This document shows, piece by piece, positions 10,326 to 19,468 of a stretch of 64,000 bases of DNA (position 1 is the first letter of the stretch; the number at the start of each line of letters is the position of its first letter). The DNA lies in NCBI GenBank assembly GCA_964364175.1, contig CAYILR010000020.1, positions 12,203 through 76,202 on the forward strand, in the 5' to 3' direction. The position numbers and the translations under genes were made by a program. The notes under the pieces are model-generated. The model was not told the origin of the DNA. It saw only the letters and a list, made by a program, of their open reading frames with translations, and searched no databases. Source of the DNA: CAYILR01 sp964364175 (GTDB lineage: Bacteria > Bdellovibrionota > UBA1018).

Positions 10326-11083
10326 ATGAAAAATTTAAATCTGCTTTCGGATCAGGAGCTCGTTCAACACACCCAAAGTTTAGTTTGCGAAGAACAAAAA
10401 CTGGTGGCTCAGGTTTTGGATTGCCTGGAGGAGGTTTTTGCTCGGAGGCTCTATCTCAAAATGGGCTACAGCTCGATGTTTGAATTTTGTAAGAATGAAT
10501 TGGGTTACAGTGACGGAACAGCTCAGATCCGGATCGATGCGTTAAAACTCACTCAGCTTCTTCCAGAGGTCAAAGAGGACATCCTAAAAAATAATGCGAC
10601 GATTACTCAGGCTGCTTTTTTGAATAAATTTCTTCGTCAGGAAAAAAAGATTACGAATGTAGAACGGCCGATCGAAGAGAAAAAGAACAGGACAAAACCC
10701 GAATCATCGGTCCAGACAAAACTCAAATTCAATTTGTTGTGGATAGCGAGTGTGCCGAGTTGATGGAACGGTTCAAAGAATTGTATCCTCAAGATTCGAG
10801 CCAGTACGTTGAGCTTTTTAAAAAGGCTCTCCAGATCGCGCTCAAAGCAAAGGATCCGAAAGAAAAATCCAAATCTAAAATTGAAGATTCACTTCACACA
10901 TATGAAGTGAAAAAGCGTCCGTACATTTCCATCCCAGTCAGACGTGAGTTGCTCCGTTTGGCTCAAGGCGGTAGCTCGGAACCTAGCAATCTCACTGTGC
11001 TTTGCGCAGCCCACAACGCTTTCCGTGCAGTGGAAGAATATGGTGTTCAAAAAATGCGGCCGTTCTTGAGAGGGTTGAAGTAA
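10326..11083 (+). pseudogene. Decayed HNH endonuclease gene (frameshift and internal deletion)
   Basis: The N-terminal half (from ATG 10326, preceded by AGGAAAGGG) matches the helical domain found in HNH endonuclease-like proteins common in Bdellovibrio-type genomes (ARRLYLKMGYSSMFEFCKNE, GYSDGTAQIRIDALK). It runs to a stop at 10763, but homologous coding continues in another frame (TQIQFVVDSECAELMERFKE), so a frameshift lies near 10680-10700. The second part keeps only the end of the HNH domain (SNLTVLCAAHN): the Cys-rich and central DH portion normally found between VRRELLRLA and GGSSEPSN is missing. An active nuclease is therefore very unlikely. Compare the shorter remnant at 49289. Confidence 0.78.
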
Positions 11084-11302
11084 CAAAACGTCCAGCCGTG
11101 TCTCCCTCTAGGGGTGTCGTCAGCACTGTCTCATCGAGAAGTAAACCTCGTCGCTTTTTTGACAGTTCAATTCGATGCCATCAAGCCCCACTCCGGAATC
11201 GCCGATTAGTCAACCGGAGGACTCGCAGGAGCGAGGCCTCCCGACAGTGCATCAGCACTGCCGCGTAGCACGATGCGGAGCGGAGGGGGAGCACAGAGCC
11301 AG
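11084..11302. other. Intergenic region upstream of the Tad locus
   Basis: No gene seen. It contains a short CGAG/CTCG hairpin followed by TCGCTTTTTT (about 11135-11160), which could end transcription of the HNH remnant, and the second copy of the dispersed hairpin repeat at 11247-11274. A TTGACA at 11159-11164 has no convincing -10 partner. GGAGGGGGAGC precedes the TadC start. Confidence 0.4.
11247..11274. repeat. Dispersed hairpin repeat, copy 2
   Basis: Shares ATCAGC and GCGTAGCACGAT, in the same order and spacing, with 7036-7063. It lies 29 bases before the TadC start codon. Confidence 0.42.
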
Positions 11303-12217
11303 ATGAATCTAGAATCCATTGTTCGCGGTGAATTTGTGATTAATGCGGCGTACGGCATCTTGGGGCTAGCGGTTTTTATCGTCGCTCGAATGATCTTGCA
11401 GGAGCAAGAGACTCGCGCTGCCCAGGACAATATGGACGATCGCGACCGCAAGCCCAGCAGTGGCTTGGTGGGGCTGACTCGTCCATTTTTCACGCAATAT
11501 ATTGTTCCCATGGTGCGAGGAAAGGCGTTTTGGGACAATAAGCGCCGTGATTTCAGACGCTTGATTATTTCTGCAGGCTTAAAAGAAGAATTAACTCCGG
11601 ATGAATTCATTGCGTTCAAATTTTTCCTGATCGTATTTTTCCCATTAGTGGGCGGGATTTTGAAGGCGATGGATATGCTCGACGTCAGTGCTTTGACGGT
11701 TTTGGGCTCTGGAGTCGCAGGATGGTTTTATCCGAATTTCTGGGCAAATGGTCGAGTGGCGCGACGTCAAAAAGATATTCTGAAAGCAATGCCATTCATC
11801 GTGGATTTGCTCGCACTTTCGACTGAAGCAGGATTGGATTTCGTCGGTGCGATCGGAAAGGTTTGCGAAAAGGCTGTTCCCAGTCCCCTGGTTGAGGAAT
11901 TGGGGCAAATGTTGAAAGAAATCAAAGTGGGATCCTCACGCCAGGAAGCGCTTCGCGAGATGTCGCTTCGGATCAATATGAAAGAAGTCAGTTCTTTCGT
12001 CGCGATTCTGATTTCAGCCGACCAAATGGGGGCGTCGATCGGAAAAACTCTTCGTCAACAATCTGAACAAATTCGAAACGCACGTATTATCGCTGCGGAA
12101 AAAGCGGGTGCTGCTGCATCACAAAAAGTCTTGTTGCCCATGGTGATATTTATTCTACCATGTGTATTTATTATGATTTTCGGACCGTTCGTTCTGGAGA
12201 CGCTCAATCAAAAATAA
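11303..12217 (+). CDS. tadC: Tad pilus inner-membrane platform protein TadC (T2SS F family)
   Basis: A 304-residue protein of the type II secretion F / TadC family, a membrane platform on which the TadA ATPase acts during Flp pilus assembly. It has N-terminal (about 12-28) and mid-protein hydrophobic segments, the T2SSF core with ALSTEAGLDFVGAI and REALREMSLRI motifs (about 170-250), and a C-terminal helix pair (LPMVIFILPCVFIMIFGPF). The ATG at 11303 is preferred over 11273 because a GGAG sequence lies about ten bases before it. The paired TadB is encoded 14 kb downstream rather than beside it, which is unusual since tadB and tadC normally adjoin. Confidence 0.85.
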   Translation: MNLESIVRGEFVINAAYGILGLAVFIVARMILQEQETRAAQDNMDDRDRKPSSGLVGLTRPFFTQYIVPMVRGKAFWDNKRRDFRRLIISAGLKEELTPDEFIAFKFFLIVFFPLVGGILKAMDMLDVSALTVLGSGVAGWFYPNFWANGRVARRQKDILKAMPFIVDLLALSTEAGLDFVGAIGKVCEKAVPSPLVEELGQMLKEIKVGSSRQEALREMSLRINMKEVSSFVAILISADQMGASIGKTLRQQSEQIRNARIIAAEKAGAAASQKVLLPMVIFILPCVFIMIFGPFVLETLNQK

Positions 12218-12221
12218 AACC

Positions 12222-12614
12222 ATGCCCAAAACCAAGAACACCCCCATCACTGTCGAACTCGTTAAGACTCATGTCAAAATTGCCGATCAGTGCCATGTGG
12301 CGGTGTCTTATATGGACCGTCTGAGGGGGTTGATTGGACGCCAATCATTGCCTGTGGGGGAGGGTGTGCTCTTCCCTCGGTGCAATAGCATCCATATGTG
12401 GTTTATGAGTATTCCAATTGATGTCGTTTTCTTGGACAAGTCGATCCAGGATGGCAATCGGTCCATCTGGAGGGTGACTTCTGTTCACGAGTCGGTGCGC
12501 CCTTGGAAGGCTCTGCCACTGAATGACTGGGCTGCAGCTGATGTGCTCGAATTGCCGGTAGGGACCATTCGACGACATTCTATTTATCCAGGAGACGAAA
12601 TATGTTCAAGCTGA
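12222..12614 (+). CDS. DUF192 family protein
   Basis: A 130-residue protein with the full DUF192 pattern: VSYMDRLRGLIGRQSLPVGEG, then CNSIHMWFMSIPIDVVFLD, and a C-terminal ALELP-like segment (VLELPVGTI). The family forms small beta-barrel domains of unknown biochemical role, often exported, but no signal peptide is visible here. It lies four bases after tadC, and its last 13 bases overlap the first FHA gene, so it belongs to the same transcript. A role in the Tad system is inferred from context only. Confidence 0.82.
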   Translation: MPKTKNTPITVELVKTHVKIADQCHVAVSYMDRLRGLIGRQSLPVGEGVLFPRCNSIHMWFMSIPIDVVFLDKSIQDGNRSIWRVTSVHESVRPWKALPLNDWAAADVLELPVGTIRRHSIYPGDEICSS

Positions 12615-14245
12615 CGGTGGTCGCCGGACCTAACCGGGGCAGCAATTTCGTCGTGCAAGAGGGTGAGACAAGCATCGGTCGTCAGACAGGCAATGTGATT
12701 GTGTTGCCCTCTTCAAAGGTTTCAAAAAAACACTGTTCGATCAATGTCAAAGACGGTGAAGTCAGCATCAAAGATGAGGGAAGTTCCAATGGGACTTTCG
12801 TGAATGGAGTTCTGACTCGTGCCAAGAAGCTCAACCCAGGCGATCGTATTGGAGTGGGAGATTTTGTTTTTGAAATTTCTGTTCCGGGTCTCAGAACGAA
12901 TCGGATTGCTCCCGCCCTGACAGGTTTTGGAAATGTTGTAGCAATGCCTGGAGTTTCGTTGCCAGGGACTGCGGCAAATGCAGCGGCATCCCCAGCGCTT
13001 ACGGGTTCGATTGATTTGTCCTCGGCAGGGTCAGCAATGGATCCCAACGTGATGCCCAAAGATCCCAAAGGGAAGATCATTTGGCTTTTTGAAAATCGAC
13101 TGATGCCTGTTTTTTATGGTTTGATTTTGAAGCACGAGTGGAAAATCGTCGGCTTGGTCATGATGGGCGGGCTCTTGCTTGCGAATTTGATTGTGGCTGT
13201 TCAGCCAATTGTGCAGTCCGGAAGAAACGCAATGGTCCGAGAGACTATGAGGCGTGCGAGTTTGATCGCTAAACAAATTGTAGAAAAAAATTCAGCGGCC
13301 ATGCTGAATCGCGCTGAAACAAAAACTGAAATTGGCAGTTTGGAGCGAGAAGACGGTGTTCGCATGGCGGTGCTCACCGATCTGGATTTGCGTGTGATCG
13401 CGCCAGGCACGAAAATGAATCAATACATCACGAGCGGTGGCGAGGCTGCAGAAGCCACTCGGGCGCGAAATGCGTTCCGGAAAGGCCGCGAAACTGGGAT
13501 ATTCATGGAAATCGGAGACGGAATCGTAGTGGCCATTGAGCCAATGAAGATTCTGGATGCTTCGATTGGAAAAAATGTGGTTGTCGCAATGGCGATTGTG
13601 TCGATCGATGCCACTCTTTCGACTCCTGAAATCGGAGAAGTCGGGGTGACTTATTCTGAGACTCTGATCCTGACAGGGTTGATCACTCTGTTGGTTTTCT
13701 TGATTCTTTATAAGCTGACACTCAAGCCGTTGAATGTTTTGAACGATGACATCGATCGAGTTCTCAAGGGCGAAACCAATCAGGTCACCCGTGAATTCAA
13801 GTTCGAGGAGATTGGCAATTTGATCGACAACATCAATTCTGCTCTCCAAAGAATTCCGCGAGGCTCAGGCGGCGCGACCGTGGATAACTCCGGTGGGCCG
13901 GATGATTTCCTCAACCCGGTCAAGATCCTGCTGACTCTCACTAAAGTCGGTGTGTTGATTTTGGATGATCAGAAGAAAATCTTGGGGCTCAATCCATTTT
14001 TCGAGGAGATTTCCGGGATACGCTCGGACGGCTCGATCGGGCAAGAACCCAGCGCAGTGGCAAGGGATCAAGCTTTTGCACAGATGTCGGTGGATATGCT
14101 GAATCGGGCTCCTTCGGGTGGAGAGGGAGTGACGGAGGATTTCGATTTTTCTGGAGTGGCGTGCAAGATCTTTGTTTCAGCTTTGGGGACATCTGGAACG
14201 GCCCCAAAAGGTTACATGATGCTGGTTTCGAGGAGTGAAACGTGA
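12602..14245 (+). CDS. FHA-domain membrane sensor protein (FHA-TM-HAMP-PAS-like)
   Basis: A 547-residue protein. The N-terminal FHA domain (about 1-95) shows the phosphothreonine-binding signature GRQ...SSKVSKKHCSI...SSNGTFVNG. A Pro/Ala-rich linker leads to a transmembrane helix (about 182-203), an extracytoplasmic loop of about 150 residues, a second helix (about 353-372), a HAMP-like segment and a C-terminal PAS-like domain (VGVLILDDQKKILGLNPFFEEI). The topology resembles a chemoreceptor or sensor with the FHA domain added in place of an output domain. It may bind a phosphorylated partner in the Tad machine. It overlaps both neighbouring genes. Confidence 0.82.
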   Translation: MFKLTVVAGPNRGSNFVVQEGETSIGRQTGNVIVLPSSKVSKKHCSINVKDGEVSIKDEGSSNGTFVNGVLTRAKKLNPGDRIGVGDFVFEISVPGLRTNRIAPALTGFGNVVAMPGVSLPGTAANAAASPALTGSIDLSSAGSAMDPNVMPKDPKGKIIWLFENRLMPVFYGLILKHEWKIVGLVMMGGLLLANLIVAVQPIVQSGRNAMVRETMRRASLIAKQIVEKNSAAMLNRAETKTEIGSLEREDGVRMAVLTDLDLRVIAPGTKMNQYITSGGEAAEATRARNAFRKGRETGIFMEIGDGIVVAIEPMKILDASIGKNVVVAMAIVSIDATLSTPEIGEVGVTYSETLILTGLITLLVFLILYKLTLKPLNVLNDDIDRVLKGETNQVTREFKFEEIGNLIDNINSALQRIPRGSGGATVDNSGGPDDFLNPVKILLTLTKVGVLILDDQKKILGLNPFFEEISGIRSDGSIGQEPSAVARDQAFAQMSVDMLNRAPSGGEGVTEDFDFSGVACKIFVSALGTSGTAPKGYMMLVSRSET

Positions 14246-15324
14246 AGAATGCACTGAGATTCAGAAAAAATCTGCTGGAGCCTCAGGAGGGCGAAGTGGC
14301 GCGGCTGAAAGTAGTGCAGGGTCCTGATTATGGATCGGTCTATGTTCTGCGAGGCAGCCCGGTGAGCATTGGGCGAGGGGAAGATTGCGACGTGATGTTG
14401 ACCGATTTGAAAACATCGCGAAAGCACGCCACCGTGCACTTGACCGGAAATCACTGGACAGTCAAGGATCTGGGAAGCGCCAATGGGATCAAGGTGAATG
14501 GTGAGCATTCGGCAGGTTCTCCCATCTACACTGGGGATAGCGTGGGTTTGGGTGAAACGATTCTAGAGTTTTTTACACGAGAATCAGATACTCGGTTGAT
14601 TGTTGCTGCCCCAAGAACTGTGACGGAGTTGCAATCCAGCCAGCAACTGCTGCTTGATCGAAAAAACGAAATCCGAGCAATCGGAAAAGTGAAAGGCCCC
14701 ACTCGTGCTTCAGCTGCAGCGAGAGTTCAAACGGGGCCAGCTCCCGCTACTGACGCCAGTCCGGTCGAAAAAATTAAATTTTGGGTTCAGAACAATAAAA
14801 AAATAGCAATCGCTGGGGCAATTGGACTCGTGGTGCTCATGATGATGGGGGATGATCCGCCTAAAAAGAAGGTCGCAAAAAAGAAGCCGGAGGCAGAGAG
14901 GGATTTAGCGAATTTTTTGCCATCCGATGATCCCGTGATTGAGAAACAAGCAGATGTTTTTTTTCGGGCGGGTTGGCGAGAGTACCGCGAGATGAATTAC
15001 TTGCGTGCAAAGTCCGAGTTTGAAACGGTTCTGCAAATGGCCCCCGGCCATAAGATGGCGCGCTTGTATTTAGATAAATCGACTAAGTCCATAGAAGAGT
15101 TGGTTCAAAATCATTTGGGAAAAGGGAAAAAAAATCAGTCATCTGGAAAGCTGAAGGCAGCAAAAGGAAATTACGAAGCTGTGATGCGGCTGTTGTACAG
15201 AGACCAAACAAATTCTGCCTACGTGGAAGCAAAAGACCAATTAGAAAAAGTGATTAGAGAGATCAAAGGTGAAAAAGAACCGGCCCGTGCTCCAGCAGCA
15301 ACGGACAAGGGGGGATCTAACTAA
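14242..15324 (+). CDS. FHA-domain protein with transmembrane helix and TPR-like tail
   Basis: A 360-residue protein starting at GTG 14242 in a GTGA overlap with the gene before. The FHA domain (about 15-110) keeps GRGEDCDVMLTDLKTSRKHA and SANGIKVNG. A linker precedes a single transmembrane helix (about 188-203, IAIAGAIGLVVLMMM), followed by a basic stretch and TPR-like helices (about 230-340) that should lie outside the cytoplasm. TPR proteins (TadD) are standard Tad parts, so this and the next protein may couple a cytoplasmic FHA sensor to a periplasmic TadD-like scaffold. That is an inference. Confidence 0.8.
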   Translation: MKNALRFRKNLLEPQEGEVARLKVVQGPDYGSVYVLRGSPVSIGRGEDCDVMLTDLKTSRKHATVHLTGNHWTVKDLGSANGIKVNGEHSAGSPIYTGDSVGLGETILEFFTRESDTRLIVAAPRTVTELQSSQQLLLDRKNEIRAIGKVKGPTRASAAARVQTGPAPATDASPVEKIKFWVQNNKKIAIAGAIGLVVLMMMGDDPPKKKVAKKKPEAERDLANFLPSDDPVIEKQADVFFRAGWREYREMNYLRAKSEFETVLQMAPGHKMARLYLDKSTKSIEELVQNHLGKGKKNQSSGKLKAAKGNYEAVMRLLYRDQTNSAYVEAKDQLEKVIREIKGEKEPARAPAATDKGGSN

Positions 15325-17591
15325 TGGGTGCAGCCGCACTTCTCACGATTAGTCGCAATGGCGAAAACATTCGATCTCAATCGATCGAAGGTGAGAGTGT
15401 GCTTGGCCGTTCTGACGATTGCGATATTCGCCTGGATGATCGCGCAGTATCACGGCAACACGCAGTTTTGCGGGTCGTTGGGGATGGAGTGCAAATTGAG
15501 AAAAAAAGTGATTTTGCTCCGTTGATAGTGAATGGGGCAGAATGCACGCAGGCGGTGGTCAAAGAGGGGGATGTCATTTCGATTGGTCCCTACTTGATGA
15601 GAATCGCTATGAGCAAAAAGGAAGCCGCGCCGTCGGCTGAAATTACACAAGCTACCGAGACACCGCAAACCCCAGAGGCGGCAGAGCCACCGGTTGACGG
15701 AGTTGCTGAGAATTCTGCCGAGGCACCTGCGCCCTCAGAGGAGGGAGTTGCCCAATCGACGCCGGCAGAAGGTGAATTTGCCACAGCAGAAGCTGTGGGA
15801 GTGGAGACTCCTGCTGGCGAAGTGCCATCGGATCAGCCCTCTGGATTTTTGGCCGATGATGGGGATGGAAAAACCCGGGTTGGAGCCTTGCCAAAAATTG
15901 TTGCCATGCTTCGCGTGACGGCTGGATTGAGTTCGCACGAGGAGCTCGCAATCAATAAACCTGAGATGACTATTGGTCGGGGTCAGAATTGTGATCTAGT
16001 GATTCAGGATAAAAAATCATCCAGAAAACATGCAGTCATCCGGCAAAGCGGAATCCGATACATCATCAAAGATCTGGATTCTGCCAACGGAACTTTGTTG
16101 AACGGGCAAGCCATTCAAGAGCACGAATTGTCCAGCGAGGATGTCATCAAGATTGGTGAAACTGAGATCAAGTTCCTCGCCTTGAATCAAGACTACGAAG
16201 AACAGAAGAAAGACTTCATTCAAGTGACTCCAGATTTGGATGAGATGCCTGCAGATGAGCCTGTGGACATGGGGCAGGGGCTCGCCCTGTCTGGGATGGA
16301 ATCACTCGGCAATGCTCCGGGTCCATCTGTGGCAACACAGCAGACGGCATCCGGAACTGGCGGTTTGTCTGGAATGATTTCTGGAATTGCTGGATTAGGT
16401 GGTTCTGGGAAAACTCCAGGCAAGAAGCAGTCCTTGATGGAAAAATTCCGAGCCATGCCTCCCAAGCGCCAGGCAATTGTGGGTGCATTGGTGTTGGCGT
16501 TGCTCTGGTTTGTGTTTGAGGACGATCCAGAACCAGTCAAAAAGGTGAAAAAGAAAAATGCAGCAGTTGCAACGAATGGAGCGCCTGGATCCGCTGCATC
16601 GGGATTGCCTGTGGATGCAGAGACCAAGCGACGGATGGATTTTCAAAGGCTGACCGGTGAGCAGAAAAAATTCATCGAGGCACAGTATGCCCTGGCATTT
16701 GATTATTATCGTAATAAAGAATACGACAAAACTTTGTTCGAATTAGAGAAAATTTTTGTCTTGGTTCAGGACTACGAGCGCGCCAGAGAGATCGAGAGTT
16801 ACGCGAAAGAAGGCAAACGCAAAACGGAAGCCCTCCAAGAAGAAAAGCGCCGAAAAGACGAGGAAGAAAAGTTCAAGAAAAAGGTCCAGGAATTTGAAAA
16901 AGACCTGCAAGCTTCGGTCAATAAAAAGGACTACGAGAAGGCCAAAGAAATCATGGCTGAGCTATTGACCCTCGATCCTGAGAACGCCGGCGTAAAAAGC
17001 GCCAAAAAAGCGATCGAAGCATTTGAAGACCAAAAGCGCATGGAAGAGCAGCAAAAACAAGTGCAGATGGAAATCAATACTCGAGCCAAGGACATGTACA
17101 AGCAATCGAAAAAATACCAAGACGAAGGCCGCTGCTATGATGCGATGGACGGAGTTCAGAAAATTGGGGAAATTGGTGCCACTGAGCTGGAGCCCATCGA
17201 GCAGGCGAAAAAATTGATCACTGAATGCCAAAGCTCCATTCGAAAAAGGCGGGATCCGATTCTTGCGAAGGCTAAGCAGAAAGAACAGGCTGGCGAATAC
17301 CGGGAGGCTTTCGAGCTTTATCGAAAAGCTACCCGCGCAGATCCTCGGCACGGAGCTGGCTATGCAGGAATGAATCGGATCCGAGACACACTTCACCAGA
17401 TGGCGAAGATCATTTACACGGAAGGTGTGTTTGCTGAGAGCTACAGCGATTTCAAGATAGCGCAGGATAAATTCAGAGAGTGCATGTCCGTGGCCCCAGA
17501 AGATGATCATTACTACGAGGTTGCAAAAAAACGCCTCGCTAAATATCTCCGCGTTTCGAAACGTAAACCCGCAGAGGAAAGTGCAAAATGA
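15324..17591 (+). CDS. Double-FHA membrane protein with TPR/coiled-coil tail
   Basis: A 755-residue protein with two FHA domains. The first (about 15-95) has GRSDDCDIRLDDRAVSRQHA but lacks a clear SSNGT loop; the second (about 200-285) is complete (GRGQNCDLVIQDKKSSRKHA, DSANGTLLNG). An acidic Ala/Glu-rich linker separates them. A transmembrane helix lies at about 383-398 (IVGALVLALLWFVF), followed by a Lys/Glu-rich coiled coil (about 490-590) and TPR-like repeats to the end. Architecture matches the preceding gene with one extra FHA, so the pair probably arose by duplication. Start ATG overlaps the previous stop (TAATG). Confidence 0.82.
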   Translation: MGAAALLTISRNGENIRSQSIEGESVLGRSDDCDIRLDDRAVSRQHAVLRVVGDGVQIEKKSDFAPLIVNGAECTQAVVKEGDVISIGPYLMRIAMSKKEAAPSAEITQATETPQTPEAAEPPVDGVAENSAEAPAPSEEGVAQSTPAEGEFATAEAVGVETPAGEVPSDQPSGFLADDGDGKTRVGALPKIVAMLRVTAGLSSHEELAINKPEMTIGRGQNCDLVIQDKKSSRKHAVIRQSGIRYIIKDLDSANGTLLNGQAIQEHELSSEDVIKIGETEIKFLALNQDYEEQKKDFIQVTPDLDEMPADEPVDMGQGLALSGMESLGNAPGPSVATQQTASGTGGLSGMISGIAGLGGSGKTPGKKQSLMEKFRAMPPKRQAIVGALVLALLWFVFEDDPEPVKKVKKKNAAVATNGAPGSAASGLPVDAETKRRMDFQRLTGEQKKFIEAQYALAFDYYRNKEYDKTLFELEKIFVLVQDYERAREIESYAKEGKRKTEALQEEKRRKDEEEKFKKKVQEFEKDLQASVNKKDYEKAKEIMAELLTLDPENAGVKSAKKAIEAFEDQKRMEEQQKQVQMEINTRAKDMYKQSKKYQDEGRCYDAMDGVQKIGEIGATELEPIEQAKKLITECQSSIRKRRDPILAKAKQKEQAGEYREAFELYRKATRADPRHGAGYAGMNRIRDTLHQMAKIIYTEGVFAESYSDFKIAQDKFRECMSVAPEDDHYYEVAKKRLAKYLRVSKRKPAEESAK

Positions 17592-18310
17592 ACTTACCTG
17601 TCAAAGCACAGGCTGTCTTTCATTCGCCAGGGAAAAGGAAAATCCAGGAGGATTTCGCTTTGAGCATGCCTCAGAAATCTATCTTTGTCATGTGTGACGG
17701 ATTTGGAGGAGGAAACTCTGGAATTCAAGCAGCGAAATCCGCTTGCGATTCTGTAAAAGGGTTTTTGGAGAAAGAGGCGGGGGATTTAGAGGCGACTCTT
17801 CCATTCGTGCTGCGAAGCTACTACTCATTGGCCGGAAATGTTTTGTTTAATGCTCTGATTCACGCAAATCGGAAGGTCAATCTGCTGAACAAGGGCAAGA
17901 ATGTTCATGAAAAAGGCGGAGCTTCTGTGCTGGCCGGATTCATGGATGGGGATTTGCTGGCTTTGGCAAATGTCGGAGCCTGCACAGCATGGCTAATCAG
18001 GGATGGGGGTGCTACCGAGATCGTTGTGCCCAGAACGTATGGACGATTGGTGAATCCATTTCATGATGGCCCTGATTTGTACGGCCAAGCGCCTCTCATG
18101 GCTGTAGGGATGGGCGAGGATGTTGAGCCGGAGATTTTTGAATGCAGGTTGCATTCAGGGGATTGCGTTCTTCTGATGACCGATGGGGTTACAGCTGAAG
18201 AGCGGGGTAAACTATTTCAGTTGATTCCGGATGGTCCTCAGGCCATCGAAAAAAATCTGAAAAATCAAAAATTTGATGACAATGCCTCTGTTTTAGCCAT
18301 TTATTTCTAA
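17588..18310 (+). CDS. PP2C-family serine/threonine phosphatase
   Basis: A 240-residue PP2C (PPM) phosphatase. Metal-binding motifs are visible in order: IQEDF near residue 20, MCDGFGGG near 35, a Gly-rich ANVGACTAW near 124, LLMTDGV near 198 and FDDNAS near 230. It should remove phosphate from Ser/Thr residues using Mn or Mg. It overlaps the double-FHA gene by four bases (ATGA). FHA domains read phosphothreonine, so this phosphatase is the natural eraser for that signal. The matching kinase is not in the window. Soluble, no signal peptide. Confidence 0.87.
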   Translation: MNLPVKAQAVFHSPGKRKIQEDFALSMPQKSIFVMCDGFGGGNSGIQAAKSACDSVKGFLEKEAGDLEATLPFVLRSYYSLAGNVLFNALIHANRKVNLLNKGKNVHEKGGASVLAGFMDGDLLALANVGACTAWLIRDGGATEIVVPRTYGRLVNPFHDGPDLYGQAPLMAVGMGEDVEPEIFECRLHSGDCVLLMTDGVTAEERGKLFQLIPDGPQAIEKNLKNQKFDDNASVLAIYF

Positions 18311-18394
18311 TCAATTTTATTCAATTCTGAAGGTTCGCGAGGGCTCTCAAGTATTTTCGTTTTCACTCCGATGGATTAATTGGAGAGCTATCTT

Positions 18395-19447
18395 ATGAAC
18401 GGTGATCGTATAAACTATTATCGAGCGGGTTGGGTGACTCTTATCCTATTGCAGACATCAGTGCCTGCGTGGGCTGTGAGTGTCGATAGTGCCTTCGGAA
18501 TCAGGATGACGGGCGCCGTTCCGGCGGGCTGCCCCTATGATGAGGTTTCCAGAAAATTGGTGCGAAAAGATCTTGAGGATCAATATGGTAGCTTAAATCA
18601 AAAGCCAAGCAAGAAGGAAGATGAAGAGGACCCAGTTGATAGTCCTACGGTAATCAATCTGACTCAGTATTATCGATCGATTTGTGAGAACACGACCACA
18701 GCAATGAACGATGTTTTGACTGCTATTCAAGAGACTCAGTTGGATAGAACGCTTTGTATCGCATTGAATAATCCGAATGGCCCAATTAAGCAGAATGTAT
18801 TTCAGAATAAATTTAATTTAGAGATGAGACGTCGATTTACTGCAAGAAGATTCCCATCTGGCCCTGTGGGGAATGAAGGAGCGAGGTATGAGGGACAGAC
18901 TGATATTGGTTTCAGTGCAGAGATGAGAGAATGGGGTTACACTGAGTTTGCGCATGGATATAATAAAAATTATGTTGTGAAAATTTGTACCAATTCATTG
19001 ATTAGTACGAAACCTCCTAGGTCTAGGCGCATTTCGGTTCCTGGTCCTTCTGTTGATAATCAATATTGTGTTGATGTAAAATTAATAGACAAATTGAAAT
19101 GCGAGGGTAATTCCCCAAAACCGTTGGAATTGTATCAGACGGGGGATGTTTGTAAAAATTTTCCAGGCATTCCGGACGATGTTAAAAATGGTGCTTTTGG
19201 TCCGAGTGTAGCGGTAGGAAGCTCGCTGGAAAATTTCCTGCTTGCTAGTGGATATCCTCAGGCGTGCATTGATTTGGATAAGCAAGAACCGATCGGTGAA
19301 CAGAAAAAAGACAGCAGCGGCTCATCAGTCAGCGGGAGCATGCGCAAGCGCATCGAAGATCGCGGAGTGGTTTATCAAGAAGAAAGTTCTGGAAGGGCGT
19401 CCCGCGCTCCCTCATCAAAGAGGCGTGTCAAAACGGACACAGAGTGA
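18395..19447 (+). CDS. Secreted hypothetical protein in the Tad locus
   Basis: A 350-residue protein with a signal peptide (about 1-27, ending VPAWA). The ATG at 18395 has GGAGAG eight bases upstream; a TTG at 18380 is less likely. About eight Cys residues in the mature part suggest disulfides in the periplasm or outside the cell. The last 50 residues are Ser/Arg-rich and low in complexity. Base composition in the middle is more AT-rich than in the neighbouring genes. No family is recognised. It sits between the signalling genes and the pilin promoter. Confidence 0.6.
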   Translation: MNGDRINYYRAGWVTLILLQTSVPAWAVSVDSAFGIRMTGAVPAGCPYDEVSRKLVRKDLEDQYGSLNQKPSKKEDEEDPVDSPTVINLTQYYRSICENTTTAMNDVLTAIQETQLDRTLCIALNNPNGPIKQNVFQNKFNLEMRRRFTARRFPSGPVGNEGARYEGQTDIGFSAEMREWGYTEFAHGYNKNYVVKICTNSLISTKPPRSRRISVPGPSVDNQYCVDVKLIDKLKCEGNSPKPLELYQTGDVCKNFPGIPDDVKNGAFGPSVAVGSSLENFLLASGYPQACIDLDKQEPIGEQKKDSSGSSVSGSMRKRIEDRGVVYQEESSGRASRAPSSKRRVKTDTE

Positions 19448-19468
19448 GAATCAATGAAGGAACTTTAC

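Noticed and set aside
16962..17510. A 182-codon open frame on the minus strand
   Set aside because: Antisense to the coiled-coil/TPR part of the double-FHA gene; the Phe/Leu/Ser-rich translation is what antisense of Lys/Glu-rich coding gives.
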